Shown one piece after another: positions 31,702 through 42,888 of a DNA stretch of 64,000 nt. The notes beneath the pieces are model-generated. The model was not told the DNA's origin, made no database searches, and was given only the letters and a program-made list of their open reading frames with translations. Numbering within the stretch: position 1 is the stretch's first letter; each line of letters starts with the position of its first letter. Both the position numbers and the translations under genes were made by a program. The DNA lies in contig JAHLKI010000035.1 of NCBI GenBank assembly GCA_025602905.1, positions 1 to 64,000 of the forward strand, in the 5' to 3' direction. Origin of the DNA: Phlyctochytrium arcticum. Lineage: Eukaryota > Chytridiomycota > Chytridiomycetes > Chytridiales > Chytridiaceae.

Positions 31702-32640
31702 TTGATGAAAAGTCACTTTGACTTGCTAATATAATCGTTATTGCTGATAGAGACTGCATATCAGTTGTGCAATTTGCCCTCGGCATTTTCTGCCAGGTCA
31801 TCACACGTAGAAAGAACCCCCATCCTCCTAATACTGCCTGGAATGCTTATTCTTGACGAGCTCGGGAGTGCATAGTTGAAGTGTCCTCGCCGATTATTAA
31901 TGATTTTTCCATCGATCGTCCGTTACGTAAGCTGTCAAGATCTTTTTCCAAGGATTGTATGGTCGTAGTTTCTACTCGCTAGTAGTTCCAGTTGTTTTGT
32001 ACAAGATCCAGGACGAGAGAAGGCGAGTTTTTCCTTGACGGGATATTTGCTGACGGAGCGTGAATCACAGACCGTCGGTGGGCGGACCGAAGGAATATAA
32101 AAACGGAAGCACTGGGCGCCGTTCCCCTTCCATTCATTCATTCATTCTCGGCTGGGGCCCATTGGATTAAGTTACCAAAGGACAGCTTCCAGGCAAACCA
32201 AACAGACTTTGGCGCAAGCGTCCCAAGCATCGGGCCAGATTCCCAAGAATCGGAGATCTCAACGAAAGACTTTTTTTTATATCTCGGAGAACTCGGAGAC
32301 TCGTTCCAAGACTCCCCAGGCTGTGTACGACCACGACGGCTCCTTATCTTGAATAAGGATCTTCTTCAACAACTTTTCGTAGACCGAGCAGCGACGGGAA
32401 ATTGCTTGGGGGATTGGCTGGGATTTTGTTGGCTAAGCCAGAAATCTTTCATTGAAACTGAGAGCACCGGGAAAAACTATACACGGAACTCTTCCTTCCC
32501 AAGATCTAAAAGCATCTGAGTGTGGGCCGTAAATTTCATTCAAGGTCAGTCTTTGTTTGTCCACAACGGGATACTCTGCAGAGAAATTAATATCTCAAAG
32601 AAAGTAGCAAGAAAAAAAAAACCGAGCAGAACAACAAACC
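31702..32640. other. Upstream region of the formate/nitrite transporter gene
   Basis: About 940 bp without a gene. It holds the TATA box at 32096, a CATT tetranucleotide repeat at 32131-32147 near the expected start of transcription, and then a leader of about 500 bases that may contain an intron I could not place. Confidence 0.5.
32096..32103 (+). promoter_or_regulatory. TATA box of the transporter gene
   Basis: TATAAAAA on the plus strand, about 30 bp before the CATT repeat where transcription would begin, 540 bp before the ATG. Confidence 0.55.
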
Positions 32641-34203
32641 ATGGAGCCTGCCGGCGGATCAGTTTCGTCCTTTGCAGCAAACTACCAATTTACCGGGGAC
32701 CGGAGTAACGAAAGCGGCGACCATACTACAGACTCAACCAGTCAACAAGCTCTTCATCATTCACCAACTGTTCCTACCAATCAAACGGCCTCGTCGCCCG
32801 TTCACGCTGCCCAAGTCTCTTCTTACCCCACCACCAACACCCACACGGACACTTTTCGGCATAGCATTTCAAGTCCCAACGTTGACTCTCCAGCTGGGCA
32901 TTCAACACTCGTCCATCGGAGCCCCACATTCAGTGTCGTAGAATATAATCCGACCAATAATAACGAGCCCGACTCCTCGTATCAAGCATTTGGCACTCAA
33001 CCTGTATTTGCCGAACCCGCCAACCAACCCGTCTACGCCGTAAAGCCAGAAACCTACATTGCAGAGGCGATCGCTCGAGATAAAAACACGGGATTGGAGC
33101 ATCGGGCAACCGTTCATTTCGACGCTCCGCCAGGTGCCAACGTCTACATGTCGGGGGCTCGCAAGATGAGCGGTGGGAGTAGCTCGGTTGATCTCGTCCT
33201 CCCCCGGGACTACAACACGGGCGCCGAATTGGAGGCCGTCGTGAGCAGGCTCGGCCGAACAAAGTCCAGTGCGCCATTGGACAAGATCTTTTTCCTGGGT
33301 CTCTTGGCTGGAACATGGGTGACTTTTGCAGGATTGTTTGCGCAGCAGGTCGTGGGAGGCGTACCCGCAGCTTTTCGAGCCGAGTACCCTGTAGTGCCCA
33401 AACTGTTAATTGGCCTTACCTTCCCTATCGGCATCGTATTTATTGTACTGTTTGGCGGAGAGCTCTTTACCGGAAACACCATGGTCATGGCCATCTCGTG
33501 GCTCAACAAGAAAGTCACCATCAAGCAGGTCCTCCTCAACTGGACAATTGTCTTTTTTTCCAACTTTGCCGCTTGCGTACTCTGGGCTTATCTATTGGGC
33601 TACCTCACCGACATTTTCCAGGACGAGCCCTATCGATCCTATGTTGTCTCAGTGGCGACCCGTAAAGCAAATTTGCCGTTTGCCAAAGCATTGTTGCTGG
33701 CCATTCCCGCCAACGCCCTCGTCTGTCTCTCGATATTCTTGGGATTGGCCGCCCGCGATGTCACAGGCAAAATCCTGGGTCTCTACCTCCCCATCCTAAC
33801 TTTTGCTGCCACAGGATGGGAACACGTCGTCGCCAACATGTACTTTATCTCTGTCGGTTGGATGTACGGGGCAGACGTCACGGTCGGAACCATGGCGCGC
33901 AATTTGGCTGCCGTCGCTATTGGCAACATTATTGGCGGCGGGGTCCTCATTGGCGGCTCGGAATACTACATGTACCATTGGCATAGCACCAGTGAGCCAA
34001 CCCGGCACTTGGGCAAATGGGGCAGTAAAAAAGCCGACATTAGTGTCGTCGATGCCAAAAACCTAGATGTCGTGCGTCGACCCTCGGTGGTTATGCTCAA
34101 AGTGGCTGATAACCAGGATGAGAACCCATCTGCCATTCCAGACATGGAGGATGCGCGGCGGAATCCCACTAATGCCCAAAACGTGGGTGACCTCAACGTC
34201 TAA
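32641..34203 (+). CDS. Formate/nitrite transporter (FNT) family channel
   Basis: Single exon, 520 residues. The membrane domain, about residues 215-450, has six hydrophobic helices with FNT marks: FFLGLLAGTWVTFAGLFA, the GGELFTGNTMVMAISWL re-entrant loop, NWTIVFFSNFAACVLWAY, the LGLAARDVTGKILGLYLPI segment and GWEHVVANMYFISVG with its conserved central His environment. It should pass formate, nitrite or similar monocarboxylates through the plasma membrane. The first 205 residues are a long, low-complexity extension rich in Ser/Thr/Pro/His, not usual in bacterial members, and presumably cytosolic and regulatory. A charged C-terminal tail of 60 residues follows. The ion cannot be told from sequence. 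Strong TATA promoter. Confidence 0.88.
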   Translation: MEPAGGSVSSFAANYQFTGDRSNESGDHTTDSTSQQALHHSPTVPTNQTASSPVHAAQVSSYPTTNTHTDTFRHSISSPNVDSPAGHSTLVHRSPTFSVVEYNPTNNNEPDSSYQAFGTQPVFAEPANQPVYAVKPETYIAEAIARDKNTGLEHRATVHFDAPPGANVYMSGARKMSGGSSSVDLVLPRDYNTGAELEAVVSRLGRTKSSAPLDKIFFLGLLAGTWVTFAGLFAQQVVGGVPAAFRAEYPVVPKLLIGLTFPIGIVFIVLFGGELFTGNTMVMAISWLNKKVTIKQVLLNWTIVFFSNFAACVLWAYLLGYLTDIFQDEPYRSYVVSVATRKANLPFAKALLLAIPANALVCLSIFLGLAARDVTGKILGLYLPILTFAATGWEHVVANMYFISVGWMYGADVTVGTMARNLAAVAIGNIIGGGVLIGGSEYYMYHWHSTSEPTRHLGKWGSKKADISVVDAKNLDVVRRPSVVMLKVADNQDENPSAIPDMEDARRNPTNAQNVGDLNV

Positions 34204-34847
34204 TGACAGCTCTTCTAGATGCACGAACGAAAGCGACCGACCATCTTTTTCACATATTTTTCATTCTCTTCCCCAATCCGTCGCACATATAAGTTAATGT
34301 TGTTTAATGCACTTGTTTTCATCAACATGATACCCACTATTGAAAATCCTTTTCAGGCACACATGCGGGGTCCAGATCCCATGCTGTTTTTGTCTTTACA
34401 GAGACTATTCATTGGATGGGTAGCGGGACACACTTGGGACTTTTTTGGTTGCGTCAGAGTGGCTCATGAATGTGTGTAGCGTCTAGTATATAGTCAAACC
34501 TGTTTTTTCGTCTGCTAAAGAGGACATTGCTTTGCAAATGTCATGTGCGTTCCTCTTTGTGGAGCATTGGACGTGGGAAAGTTTTTGGCAAAATAGCGTC
34601 CACGGGTTCAAAGGTGGGGAAGGCAATATTTCCACAAACCCATACATCCAGTCACAGTTTTCTAGTATCCCTTGAAATAATATCCTCTTTTGGCTCCTAA
34701 AGCGACACTGACGCGAAGGAGTATTTGGGTGACCATGACATCGTGATGCCGAATAGGAAGGTACAGTACCAAAAAGCTACAATTTTTCAAAAGTCTTGGA
34801 CAAAAAACTGAAGGGTATAAATTACATCCATGGAAAACGTATACAAA
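34204..34847. other. Intergenic, 640 bp
   Basis: 3' flanks of the transporter and of the sensor relic. No gene seen. Confidence 0.5.
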
Positions 34848-36410
34848 CTAGTTTGTGGTGTGGGTCCCGCCAGCAGCCCCAAATCGCCTATTCTGCGCAA
34901 CAGCCGTCGCAAAACTCAAAACCATCTGATGAAACGCCTTTTGAATCTGCCACAACTCCTGAATCCGACTAAACGTCGGGCGGCGAACCCCACTCTCCTT
35001 ATCTATATCCCGCTGCAGGACATCCTAAAACTTGAATTGGGCCAGTGAAGTCAAATCCCGGGTAATGGTAAACAGGGCCCGGGCGATGAGGAGACTGTAG
35101 GCGGCCGCTAGGATGCAACCGGCTAGAACGACACCGACAATGATACCGATGGCGCGGCGGTTACTGGATTGGAGCTCGGCCAAGAGTTGGTTGCGGTTGA
35201 TGAGCATGGTGACGGACCAGTGCATGTTTTTGACCCCCGGCATGCGGATCTGGCCGATTTGCATCATGTAGGTGGTACCGTCAATCGTGATTTCGTCTGA
35301 GCGGCCGGTCGTGCTCGTTCCCGTGCTGGTGCTCGGAAAGAGGGAGCGGAAGGATCCGTCCGGTGTCGTGCGGTTCAGGAATCCTGCGATGGCGCGTAAT
35401 TTGGTCTGGGAGGCGGGCAGGTTGTTGATGGTAGCGGGGAGTTGCTCTCCGGTGACGGGATCCTCAATGTAAAACATGTCGTCTTCGGTCCGCGACGTAG
35501 ACATGATGACATCGGCGCCGGATTCCAGAATCTCGAACGCGTAAAGGTTATTCTCGAACGCGTAAAGGTTATTCTCGTACGCAATGTCTTTGGATAGTTC
35601 TTGGAGGAGGAAGCGTAAAAAGGCGAGTGAGACATCGGCGCTTTGGACACCGACCGTCGCGCCGTTGACGTCCACGGCAACTTCCGAGTAGGACTTCCAT
35701 CCGGACGCGTCGCCGGGCAGGATAAACATGGGCGTCCAGCCTTTTGACTGTGGGTCGGCCATGTCCACATTGGTCAACCAAGGCATACCGGTAAAGTTGG
35801 TGGGTCGGGTTGACCGACGCACGCGAATGAAACTCCCGTTAATGTCGACCTCTTCCACACTATAATTGCCCACAAAGTGCCGCCAAAACATCCACACGGG
35901 GGTTCCATCCGGTAGGGGTTCCCAGACTGCGCCGCTCATTTCACCCCCCGGCACGGTCGTAAAGTACTGGGACGAAAACAGGTTTTTGCGGGGAATCAGA
36001 CTGGTCTGCATTTGTTGCAAGAGGTTCTAGACCTTGGGAGCGGTCGTCACGTCCAGGAACCCGCGTCTCCAGTTGAGAACGTGGGAATGGGTCGTTTCTT
36101 GGGCGGCACTGATGCGTAGGCTTACATCTTGCAAAATACGATTGAGGATATGAAACTGGAGAGCAGTGGTCAGAGCTGCCGAGGACGTGGTTGCGGCTGT
36201 GTAAGTTAGACCCCAGGCTAGGAAGGACGATCCGACCGACAGAACGAGGATGAAGGAGAGGAGGACGGCGGCGATGGGGAGACGGCCATTTTTGAGGCCT
36301 AACCAGAGACGGCGAAAAGAGAGGGTTCGGGTCGTCAGAGCAGGAGCCCCAGCAACAGTGCCACCACTAGCCTGACTGAGGCATGCATCTGGGTCTGAGG
36401 TTTTGGTCAT
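34848..36410 (-). pseudogene. Broken dCACHE-like transmembrane sensor, output domain missing
   Basis: One continuous frame from the ATG at 36410 to the stop at 34848, interrupted by in-frame TAG at 36027 and 35025. It encodes a cytosolic start, TM1 (IAAVLLSFILVLSVGSSFLA), an extracellular domain of about 370 residues with PGGEMSGAVWEPL and a DVIMSTSRTEDD segment, and TM2 (AIGIIVGVVLAGCILAAAY). The juxtamembrane part after the second TAG (FSRIQELWQIQKAFHQM, then FATAVAQNRR) is still typical of fungal dCACHE sensor proteins that end in a cyclase or kinase domain, but no such domain follows. A 21-bp direct tandem duplication near 35545-35585 doubles ENNLYAF. A 45-base intron could remove the first TAG, but it has poor borders. 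I judge it a pseudogene. Confidence 0.65.
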
Positions 36411-37074
36411 GACTGGCAAACGGTACTTTCGGGTCGATGAATAGCATTATAGTTGCACTAAATAAGACCAAAATGATCGTTTTTAAAGAGGGGACAGGCC
36501 CTTTTTCCGCCCCCATCCTTTATATCTTTTTATCAAAACCTTTCCATTTCCTACTTAACTATGGCATGGAAATGAAGCTGCTCCTTTACCCATCCACGCA
36601 ATCCCACCGGAAGAATACCCTCAATATTCATCGTGAGATGCCGGGCTCGAGGAAGCTCCTGATGTGGTTTTTGGGGGCATGGAGCCAGCCAACGACCCTC
36701 AGTTTATAGAGGCCTTGAATTAACCATTTGACCCTGACGCTCCCATGTTCTATCATTCAAGCCTCAACACATTAAGCTGAATGGACACGGATGCATATCC
36801 AGCCCATCTCCGCCCGGTTCAGCCCGGTCTAACCTGGGTCTAACCTATTTTCGTCGGCATCTACGTAAGACACTTTTGCGATTTTTTCATGAGCACATTA
36901 TTTGTCATTTAAGGATTATACAAGGAAAAAAAGGAGCAAGAAAGTAAGTCTAAAGTAAGTCTAAAGTAAGCAGAAGGCCAGATCTAAGAGAAAATAGTCT
37001 ATGTGGGTTAAGCGTTGGATACATATCAGGATATCGAAGGTATATATAAAAAATCAAATCAAGAGGACAAAGAT
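36411..37074. other. Intergenic, 660 bp
   Basis: No gene seen. A short tandem GTCTAAAGTAA repeat lies near 36945-36970. Confidence 0.5.
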
Positions 37075-37515
37075 TCAACCCATGCGAGAGTTGACATCTG
37101 GGGTAGTAATGTGTTGGTTGATGGATGCTGCGGGTGCGGCGGCGTTGTTGGTGCGAGCTCGCAAGTCAGAGTCAGTTGATGCGGCGGCTGATGATGAGGA
37201 GAATGAGGGAGATGAGCGGGGTTCAACCATGTTGGCGTGGGTGGTGGTGTCCCGGGTCTGAAGGATGACAGCGTCTTGGATCTTTGAGGGCAGCGAAGAC
37301 GAGGAAGAGGTGGATCGGGCGGTGACCATTTTGGTAGCGCCGCTGCGGTTTTGCAGCAAGTAGCTGGTTGATGCGGGGGATGCAGATGGGCCGGTCAAGT
37401 GGGTGGATGCTGCTGATGATGATGCGACGGCAGGGATGGTGGGGAGGGGGGCAGCCATGGTCATGGAGGCCAGGACAGACACGGCGAGGACAGAGATTGC
37501 GGGGGTGAACTTCAT
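37075..37515 (-). CDS. Small secreted Ser/Ala-rich protein
   Basis: Single exon, 146 residues. A clean signal peptide (AISVLAVSVLASMTMAAP) is followed by a low-complexity chain rich in Ser, Ala and Thr, with SSSSSLPSKIQDAVILQTRD and one sequon (NRS). There are no cysteines after the leader, no anchor and no known domain. It could be an extracellular structural or effector-like protein. A TATA box lies about 100 bp upstream, in keeping with an inducible gene. Composition bias makes homology hard to judge. Confidence 0.65.
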   Translation of the reverse strand: MKFTPAISVLAVSVLASMTMAAPLPTIPAVASSSAASTHLTGPSASPASTSYLLQNRSGATKMVTARSTSSSSSLPSKIQDAVILQTRDTTTHANMVEPRSSPSFSSSSAAASTDSDLRARTNNAAAPAASINQHITTPDVNSRMG

Positions 37516-37613
37516 GTTTTTTGGTGGAGTATTGACAAAGTAAGGAGTGGGATGTGCAGGAAGAAGTTTGTGATGGTGGTAGAAGGAAGGGGGGAAGGTC
37601 GAAGGGAAGGGAG

Positions 37614-37621
37614 TTTATATA
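37614..37621 (-). promoter_or_regulatory. TATA box of the small secreted protein gene
   Basis: TATATAAA on the minus strand, about 100 bp upstream of the ATG at 37515. Confidence 0.6.
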
Positions 37622-38659
37622 GCACTCCGTCGGAGTTTGGCGACCGGCCGTGACATGCAAATTTGGGCGAGAATCTCGCGTTTCCGGTATCGGCTGCGTC
37701 CAGAAGAATTTACGCGTTGCGGGGGCCGTTCGTCGTCCTGCGCAGCAACTTTTGACTATGAAAGTATGATAGTCGTCCGTCTTCCCAGCAGCGTCTTCCT
37801 AAATAACTTTGGGCGGGGCCGTAAGGAAAGTTCCTTCCAGAAGTCTGGACGGTCTACTCGGCCGCTTACTTTAAGGTCAACCCCAGACTCCGACATGGCC
37901 ATTCAAAAGCGGCAAAGTTCCTACAGAACATCTTGTAGCGTCTGAGTTGGGAATGGCTCGCCCTTCCAGAGCTTCTTTCTAACAAAGGCTATGACTTTCC
38001 GAAGCAAGCAACTTTAAATGTTCTGATGATTCTTCTCCACGTTGCTCTCTCATGGATGTTCCTCTGATGTTCCTGATGCACTATATGCGATAAATATGCG
38101 CTGCTGCAGGCGGCCTTACCTATACTTGATGCCAAAAGTCTCATAAGATTTGCAAAATATCATACCATGCCCGCGGAAAGTTGCGCTGTATGCTGTATAC
38201 GTCAAAGCAGCAATTGGAACTTTGGACTGGCTGGAAATTTGGGATTTTGTCCAAGTGGCTGTGCTTTTCGAGCTCACCGGTCGACCTTCCTTCTACCACG
38301 CATCCACAATGGTCCAGCCCGGGCATCTTCCTTAGCCTTGCTCGCTTAGAATTCGCTGCCCTGATCGAAGCCATTGACACACACTAAACAAGTTTCCGCG
38401 GAGCAAGTGCTCGAACGCGTGAAACTCCTTGGATCGCGATCTGTATCGGTAAGTCTTTGCTCTCTTCCTACTGTATTGATGGAAAGCGTATACACGGTAT
38501 TTTTTTTAATAAAAGACCGATCCCTACAAACCCAAAAGAAAAACGATTCTTTTACCGCCTCCTCCTCCCCCTGCGTTCCCCATCGCCACCAAACCAAATA
38601 TCCCTATGTCGGGTGTAGACACAGTGAGGGATGCCTTTTCAAGGTGGTCTTGCTTTTGT
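37622..38659. other. Intergenic, 1 kb, with weak coding traces
   Basis: No family match on either strand. Around 38380-38449 a plus-strand stretch (QVSAEQVLERVKLLGSRS) ends at a good GTAAGT donor and may be an exon of the gene ending at 39230, but it lacks an ATG and its phase does not fit. Confidence 0.35.
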
Positions 38660-38823
38660 ATGCTGCTTCAACCGGTGCGATGTGATGAGATGATGCCTCA
38701 ACCGAGGTGATGTGATGAGATGATGCCTCAACCGAGGTGATGTGATGAGATGATGCCTCAACCGAGGTGATGCTTCAACCGAGGTGATGCCTCAACCGAG
38801 GTGATGATGCTTCAACCGAAGTG
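38660..38823. repeat. 30-bp minisatellite with shorter derived units
   Basis: Three near-perfect 30-bp units containing GATGCCTCAACCGAGGTGAT and TGTGATGAGAT, followed by shorter units of about 15-18 bp built from the same CTTCAACCGAGGTGATG core. The period is a multiple of three, but the region is not clearly coding. Confidence 0.9.
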
Positions 38824-38879
38824 TTTTTACTTCACGTTAGGACTTACATTCTCCTCATAGCCCCCATACAGTCACGAGC

Positions 38880-39230
38880 TGGCCCCATGTTGTCGACCCG
38901 ACAACCGACCTTTTGAATACCACCCGCTCCTTGCCAACGCGGGTTACGCAAAAGTTGACGGAAGAGCACTTTCGGTTGCGTGCGGCGAGGCTTTGTCATC
39001 CCGTCAGCTCCCAGATCCTCTTCACGTTCACCGTAAAGGGTAATTGAATGAGATCCCTACCGTCTTTGCTCTGCTTGTTCTCAACTCTTTGTTACAGTGA
39101 CATTTGGTTTGCTCACTTCAGATCCCGTGAAGATGCCCAACAAGTCTCAGTCATTACCAAATACCGTCCCATTACCTTTGTCGTGCGTGGTCGTACGGTG
39201 ACTCTCCGTCCTCGCCACCACAAGGCCTAG
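38880..39230 (+). CDS. 3' exons of an unassigned gene
   Basis: The last exon (about 39099-39230, after a 57-base GTAATT...TTACAG intron) encodes DIWFAHFRSREDAQQVSVIT and ends PRHHKA, then TAG. This looks like real protein, with an RRM-like flavour (an aromatic strand followed by an Ala-containing helix). The exon before it, from a CATACAG acceptor at about 38873, joins in frame as LPDPLHVHRKG. Upstream exons could not be fixed, since the minisatellite and weak frames intervene. I do not recognise the family. Confidence 0.35.
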
Positions 39231-41257
39231 ATGAGTTTGTTTGTACTTGTATCTATGTAAATTCAATATTTTCCCAACTAAGGAGGAGAACCGAAATGTA
39301 GTAATCAATACGAGCGGAAATTAAGTTGTGCGCAGCGTTTCCTTCATATACTTTCTCGATTAGTCCATTCTGGCCAGCGACAACAACGGCCGGCCACAAC
39401 GCAATCAAGATGATACCGTATTTCCTCTGACTGTCATTCCTTTCGGCCTTTTCTTTGTTTCTTTGCCTTTGAGGATGACCTGACACTTGCTAATCTTCTG
39501 ATCGCTGTTTCTGTCCGGTGAAACTCGTGTGCTCTCTCTGTGCTCTGTGCTCTCTCGTGTGTGTAAAGCTCTCTCTCCCCTTAACCCGACAGACAGCAGC
39601 CAGCAGAGTACACTGAGAGAGCAGAACCCTTCACACAGCTCACCCAACGCTGCACCCAACGCGCCAATGCAATCGGAAGACGACATCTATATCCATCCAG
39701 CGTTTGAGCTATAGCAACCGAAGGTGTTTTCTATCTTCCGTAGATCTCCCGCTGAGTCGAAGATTCAAGATCGCGTTGATCAAGAAAGTTATAAAGACTG
39801 TACGGTATACATTTTCTCGCACGGCATTTTCTCGCACGGCAGCTGTTCAATTCCCTCCGGAACGCTATCGGACAGGGTGTCAGCATTCGCGGGTATGGCG
39901 CTGGGCAGAACCACCTGTCCTGGACGAAGCAGTCGAGCTGAGACTTTGGCGATTTCTGGAGGACATGTATGCAGCGGAAGAAAGCAGTGTCACATAGTAG
40001 CGTAGGAAGAAAATGAGGGAGATTCTTTATGTCTTAGAGGTCAACCAGCAGAAAATATTTGTAGCAATACAGCTTTCTGTAAGAGAGAAACTTGGAAGGC
40101 AGCAAAATTGTTCGCTGATTCTTCACTCGAATCCCGAACACCTGGGTTGTCCATCCAAGTTTGCGCAGTCGATTTATGTCTGGGTCGGAATTCGATGTGA
40201 ACTACTAGAAGTACTGCCCTGTCCTTCGAACGACCCGTCAAACGAGCATTGGAAGGAAATACAGATACAAAGAAACGTTATAAAACTTTGCGCTCGCTCA
40301 GTGGGTCCTAAACAACATTCTTTATCATTCTACCTTTAATGTTCATTTACAAATCGTCTACTTCCATAGCGTTTCTGACTGATCGTGCCAGCCGCGACTG
40401 TTACGTTAGTAGCGCTTTCGTTTTACTAATTTCGAGCGTGGGAATGAAGGGTTATTGACATAAACGTGTGAGCATGTACTGTATTGATGATCACCCCTGC
40501 GCTTCGTGCTCGCAACATCTTCCCGATTTACCTTGAGCGTAAAGTAGGACACATGTTGAGGGTTTCGAATTCTTTGCAGTAGCGTCTGCATCATGGGAGT
40601 TGGTCCACGCGCTTTTCTCTGTAGGTAGGCAACAATATTTGAGACATCCCGTGCAACTATCAAGAGAGGCATATCGGCATTTTCATTGGCGCGAGTGACT
40701 GCACAATTTCACTGGGCATTCGAGCATCTTCTTACAGGTGAACAATTCTACACGTTTACGTGTCGTGCTATACCCGGTGGTCTTCCATACTAGAGTATAT
40801 AGCCTGGATTAAGTACCTGGGAAAATGTTGGTTGCACTGATGAGTTCCAATGCGGACTCGAGTGCAACTGCCGGCTTGGTAGGGTTAGCGAACGCCCCAC
40901 GAAGCCGGCCGAAGCAGCCGTGTTCAACACTTTTTGTCAGTCAGACAGCAAATCTACTTGGCCCATTTCTTTTCGTTAGCGTCCTTTTTCTGGCACTGCA
41001 ACGGCTTCTGTATCGTAGTAATCACCACGGCTGCCAGCGACTTTGCTTTCACCGCTTCATCAAACTTGTCTCTGAACCACCAGCTCCGTCCCACCTTTCG
41101 AAAGCTAAAAGCGAGGCTCTTGCCGGGCCCGCTTGCTGTCTATCTGTCAAAAGGCAGTACCTGAAATTTCTCCTCCGGTTGGCCTATTCAGTTTTCCGCA
41201 GACAGGGTCGTTGGAGCGCCTAGACTCGCTTTATCTCAAGAACTTACTTTGAACAGA
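39231..41257. other. Gene-poor stretch, 2 kb
   Basis: Open frames of 60-132 codons on both strands (for example near 39704-39997, 40013-40339 and 40825-41223) show no family features, uneven base use and no consistent splice sites. A 15-bp direct repeat (TTCTCGCACGGCA) lies near 39810-39840. The last part is the promoter of the STS1 gene. Confidence 0.45.
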
Positions 41258-42487
41258 ATGATGCACCAGCGACCCCCTTCGTCTCCGCACGGCTTTGGTT
41301 TCCGCGCCAACGACGCTGCCCTTCGCACAAGTCGAAAGAGAAAACCTTCATGGGACGCTGACGAGGACAGCGGAATGAATCCGTCTGCGGCCGCCGCAGC
41401 GGGCCCGTCCTCCTCGACCATGTCTCCAAACGGTTCGGCTACTCCACCTACGATGATGACTGGCGGGCTTGGGTCAGCCATGATGGTTCAGAGTCCGTCA
41501 GGCTCGACAAAACGCTTTAGAGGTGGACCGCTGGATCCTTCTCTCCTCCAAAGACTGCAAGCTCTCCATACTTCGCACGACCAGCAACAGGCTTCACCTC
41601 AACAACAAACACAACAACGACAGGAAGAGCAGGTCCAGCAACGACAACAGGAACAAGTGACCACTCAAAGTGCAGTCACTGACAGTGTCGTCGTCAAAAA
41701 TGCCCAGAGCGAGCAGCAAGCGCAAGAGCAAACTGCCCAACAGAACCAAAATATGCGCCGTGTTCTCGCGAGCCTGTCCAAGGAGCAACTTCTCAACATC
41801 ATCACTACACTTGTACAAAACCACCCACCTCTCACCTCCCATCTCGCGGATTTAATCCCCCGTCCCACACTATCATCGGTTGCCTCTATCCTGCAAGAGT
41901 CAGAGTCGGCGCTGAATGATGCCTTCCCGTACTCTAAATTTGGCCCCGACCGATCCGACTATGCTTACAACCGTGTTCGGCCTCAGGCAGAAGACTTGAC
42001 CCAGCTTATTCTCCACTATCTCAATCATTTTGTTCAACCGTCGTCGTACCCAGATGCCATCCAGCACGAATACCCAACGATAGCATTTTCATACCTTCAC
42101 CTGGCCACCACCATTACCCACCGGCTACCGGTTTGGCAATCGGCGGCCTACAATGCCAATCGCAACGAGCTTTACCGTGTATTGGGCAACCACTGGCGTG
42201 CAGCCGTTGGGCACGTAGGGCGTTTGGTCAAGGATGAGGGCAAAGTCTTTGGAGCTGCCATTGTCGGCGAATGGGCCCGCAATTTACATCAGCATTCTTC
42301 AGAAGTCAAGGGCGAGTTTGGATTTTCAGATGCCTGGACAGCGTTTGGCACGGATCTTGGATGGTTGATTGGCCTGTTCCCGTCCAACAATCCGCCGGGA
42401 CACAATGCCTTTGCGACTTCTGTGAATGGTAGTGCTGGAGCAGGTTTGAACCCGTTTGCGGCATTTCCCATGGCTGCCGTGGGATAG
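41258..42487 (+). CDS. STS1: Nuclear proteasome tether STS1/Cut8
   Basis: Single exon, 409 residues from the ATG at 41258. The Cut8 core is clear: SLSKEQLLNIITTLVQNHPP, then PRPTLSSVASILQESESALN and DYAYNRVRPQAEDLTQLILH, with a helical bundle to about residue 380. A basic nuclear-localisation stretch (RTSRKRKPSWD) is at residue 27, and a Gln-rich region of about 70 residues (QQQTQQRQEEQVQQRQQEQ) precedes the core. STS1/Cut8 binds proteasomes through its N terminus and holds them in the nucleus. The poly-Gln insert is larger than usual for yeast proteins. The C-terminal tail is Pro/Gly/Ala-rich. Confidence 0.85.
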   Translation: MMHQRPPSSPHGFGFRANDAALRTSRKRKPSWDADEDSGMNPSAAAAAGPSSSTMSPNGSATPPTMMTGGLGSAMMVQSPSGSTKRFRGGPLDPSLLQRLQALHTSHDQQQASPQQQTQQRQEEQVQQRQQEQVTTQSAVTDSVVVKNAQSEQQAQEQTAQQNQNMRRVLASLSKEQLLNIITTLVQNHPPLTSHLADLIPRPTLSSVASILQESESALNDAFPYSKFGPDRSDYAYNRVRPQAEDLTQLILHYLNHFVQPSSYPDAIQHEYPTIAFSYLHLATTITHRLPVWQSAAYNANRNELYRVLGNHWRAAVGHVGRLVKDEGKVFGAAIVGEWARNLHQHSSEVKGEFGFSDAWTAFGTDLGWLIGLFPSNNPPGHNAFATSVNGSAGAGLNPFAAFPMAAVG

Positions 42488-42888
42488 ACCCTGAACGTGG
42501 ACGGACTCGTCCCCCCTGTATACCACCCCGAATCAAGACTGTTGGAGTTGTTGGGCCCTACTTGATTCGTTATAACCTAGAGTGATTTTAACTCTACTCT
42601 GTAATAGTCTGTTTTGTTTCCCATGTTTAATACTATACAATGCATTCGTTCTCATGACTCTCCTCCTCTCCCGCTCAGCTCACGACTGGAAAAAAATTAG
42701 TTGGAAAACACTTTCACTCACCGTTCCACGTGACACAGTCATTTGGTAAGCAGTTTTTGTTTTTGGCTAAAATTCGTGTTGGAAAGTGACAAAGCTCGGA
42801 AAACACATTAGGAGCATAGACACATTCTTGGATCAACACCCGATTAAACACTTCACTTCCCTGCAACAACAACTCTCCATATCATACA

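Noticed and set aside
34848..36410. UAG might be a sense codon in this organism (in-frame TAG in the sensor, PPR copy and Fanzor)
   Set aside because: TAG ends several intact conserved genes here (cytochrome b5, DIS3L2, Yop1-like, Mit_KHE1, GNAT). The in-frame TAGs occur only in genes with other damage.
40825..41223. Plus-strand frame of 132 codons before STS1
   Set aside because: No conserved features, and it covers the expected promoter and leader of STS1.
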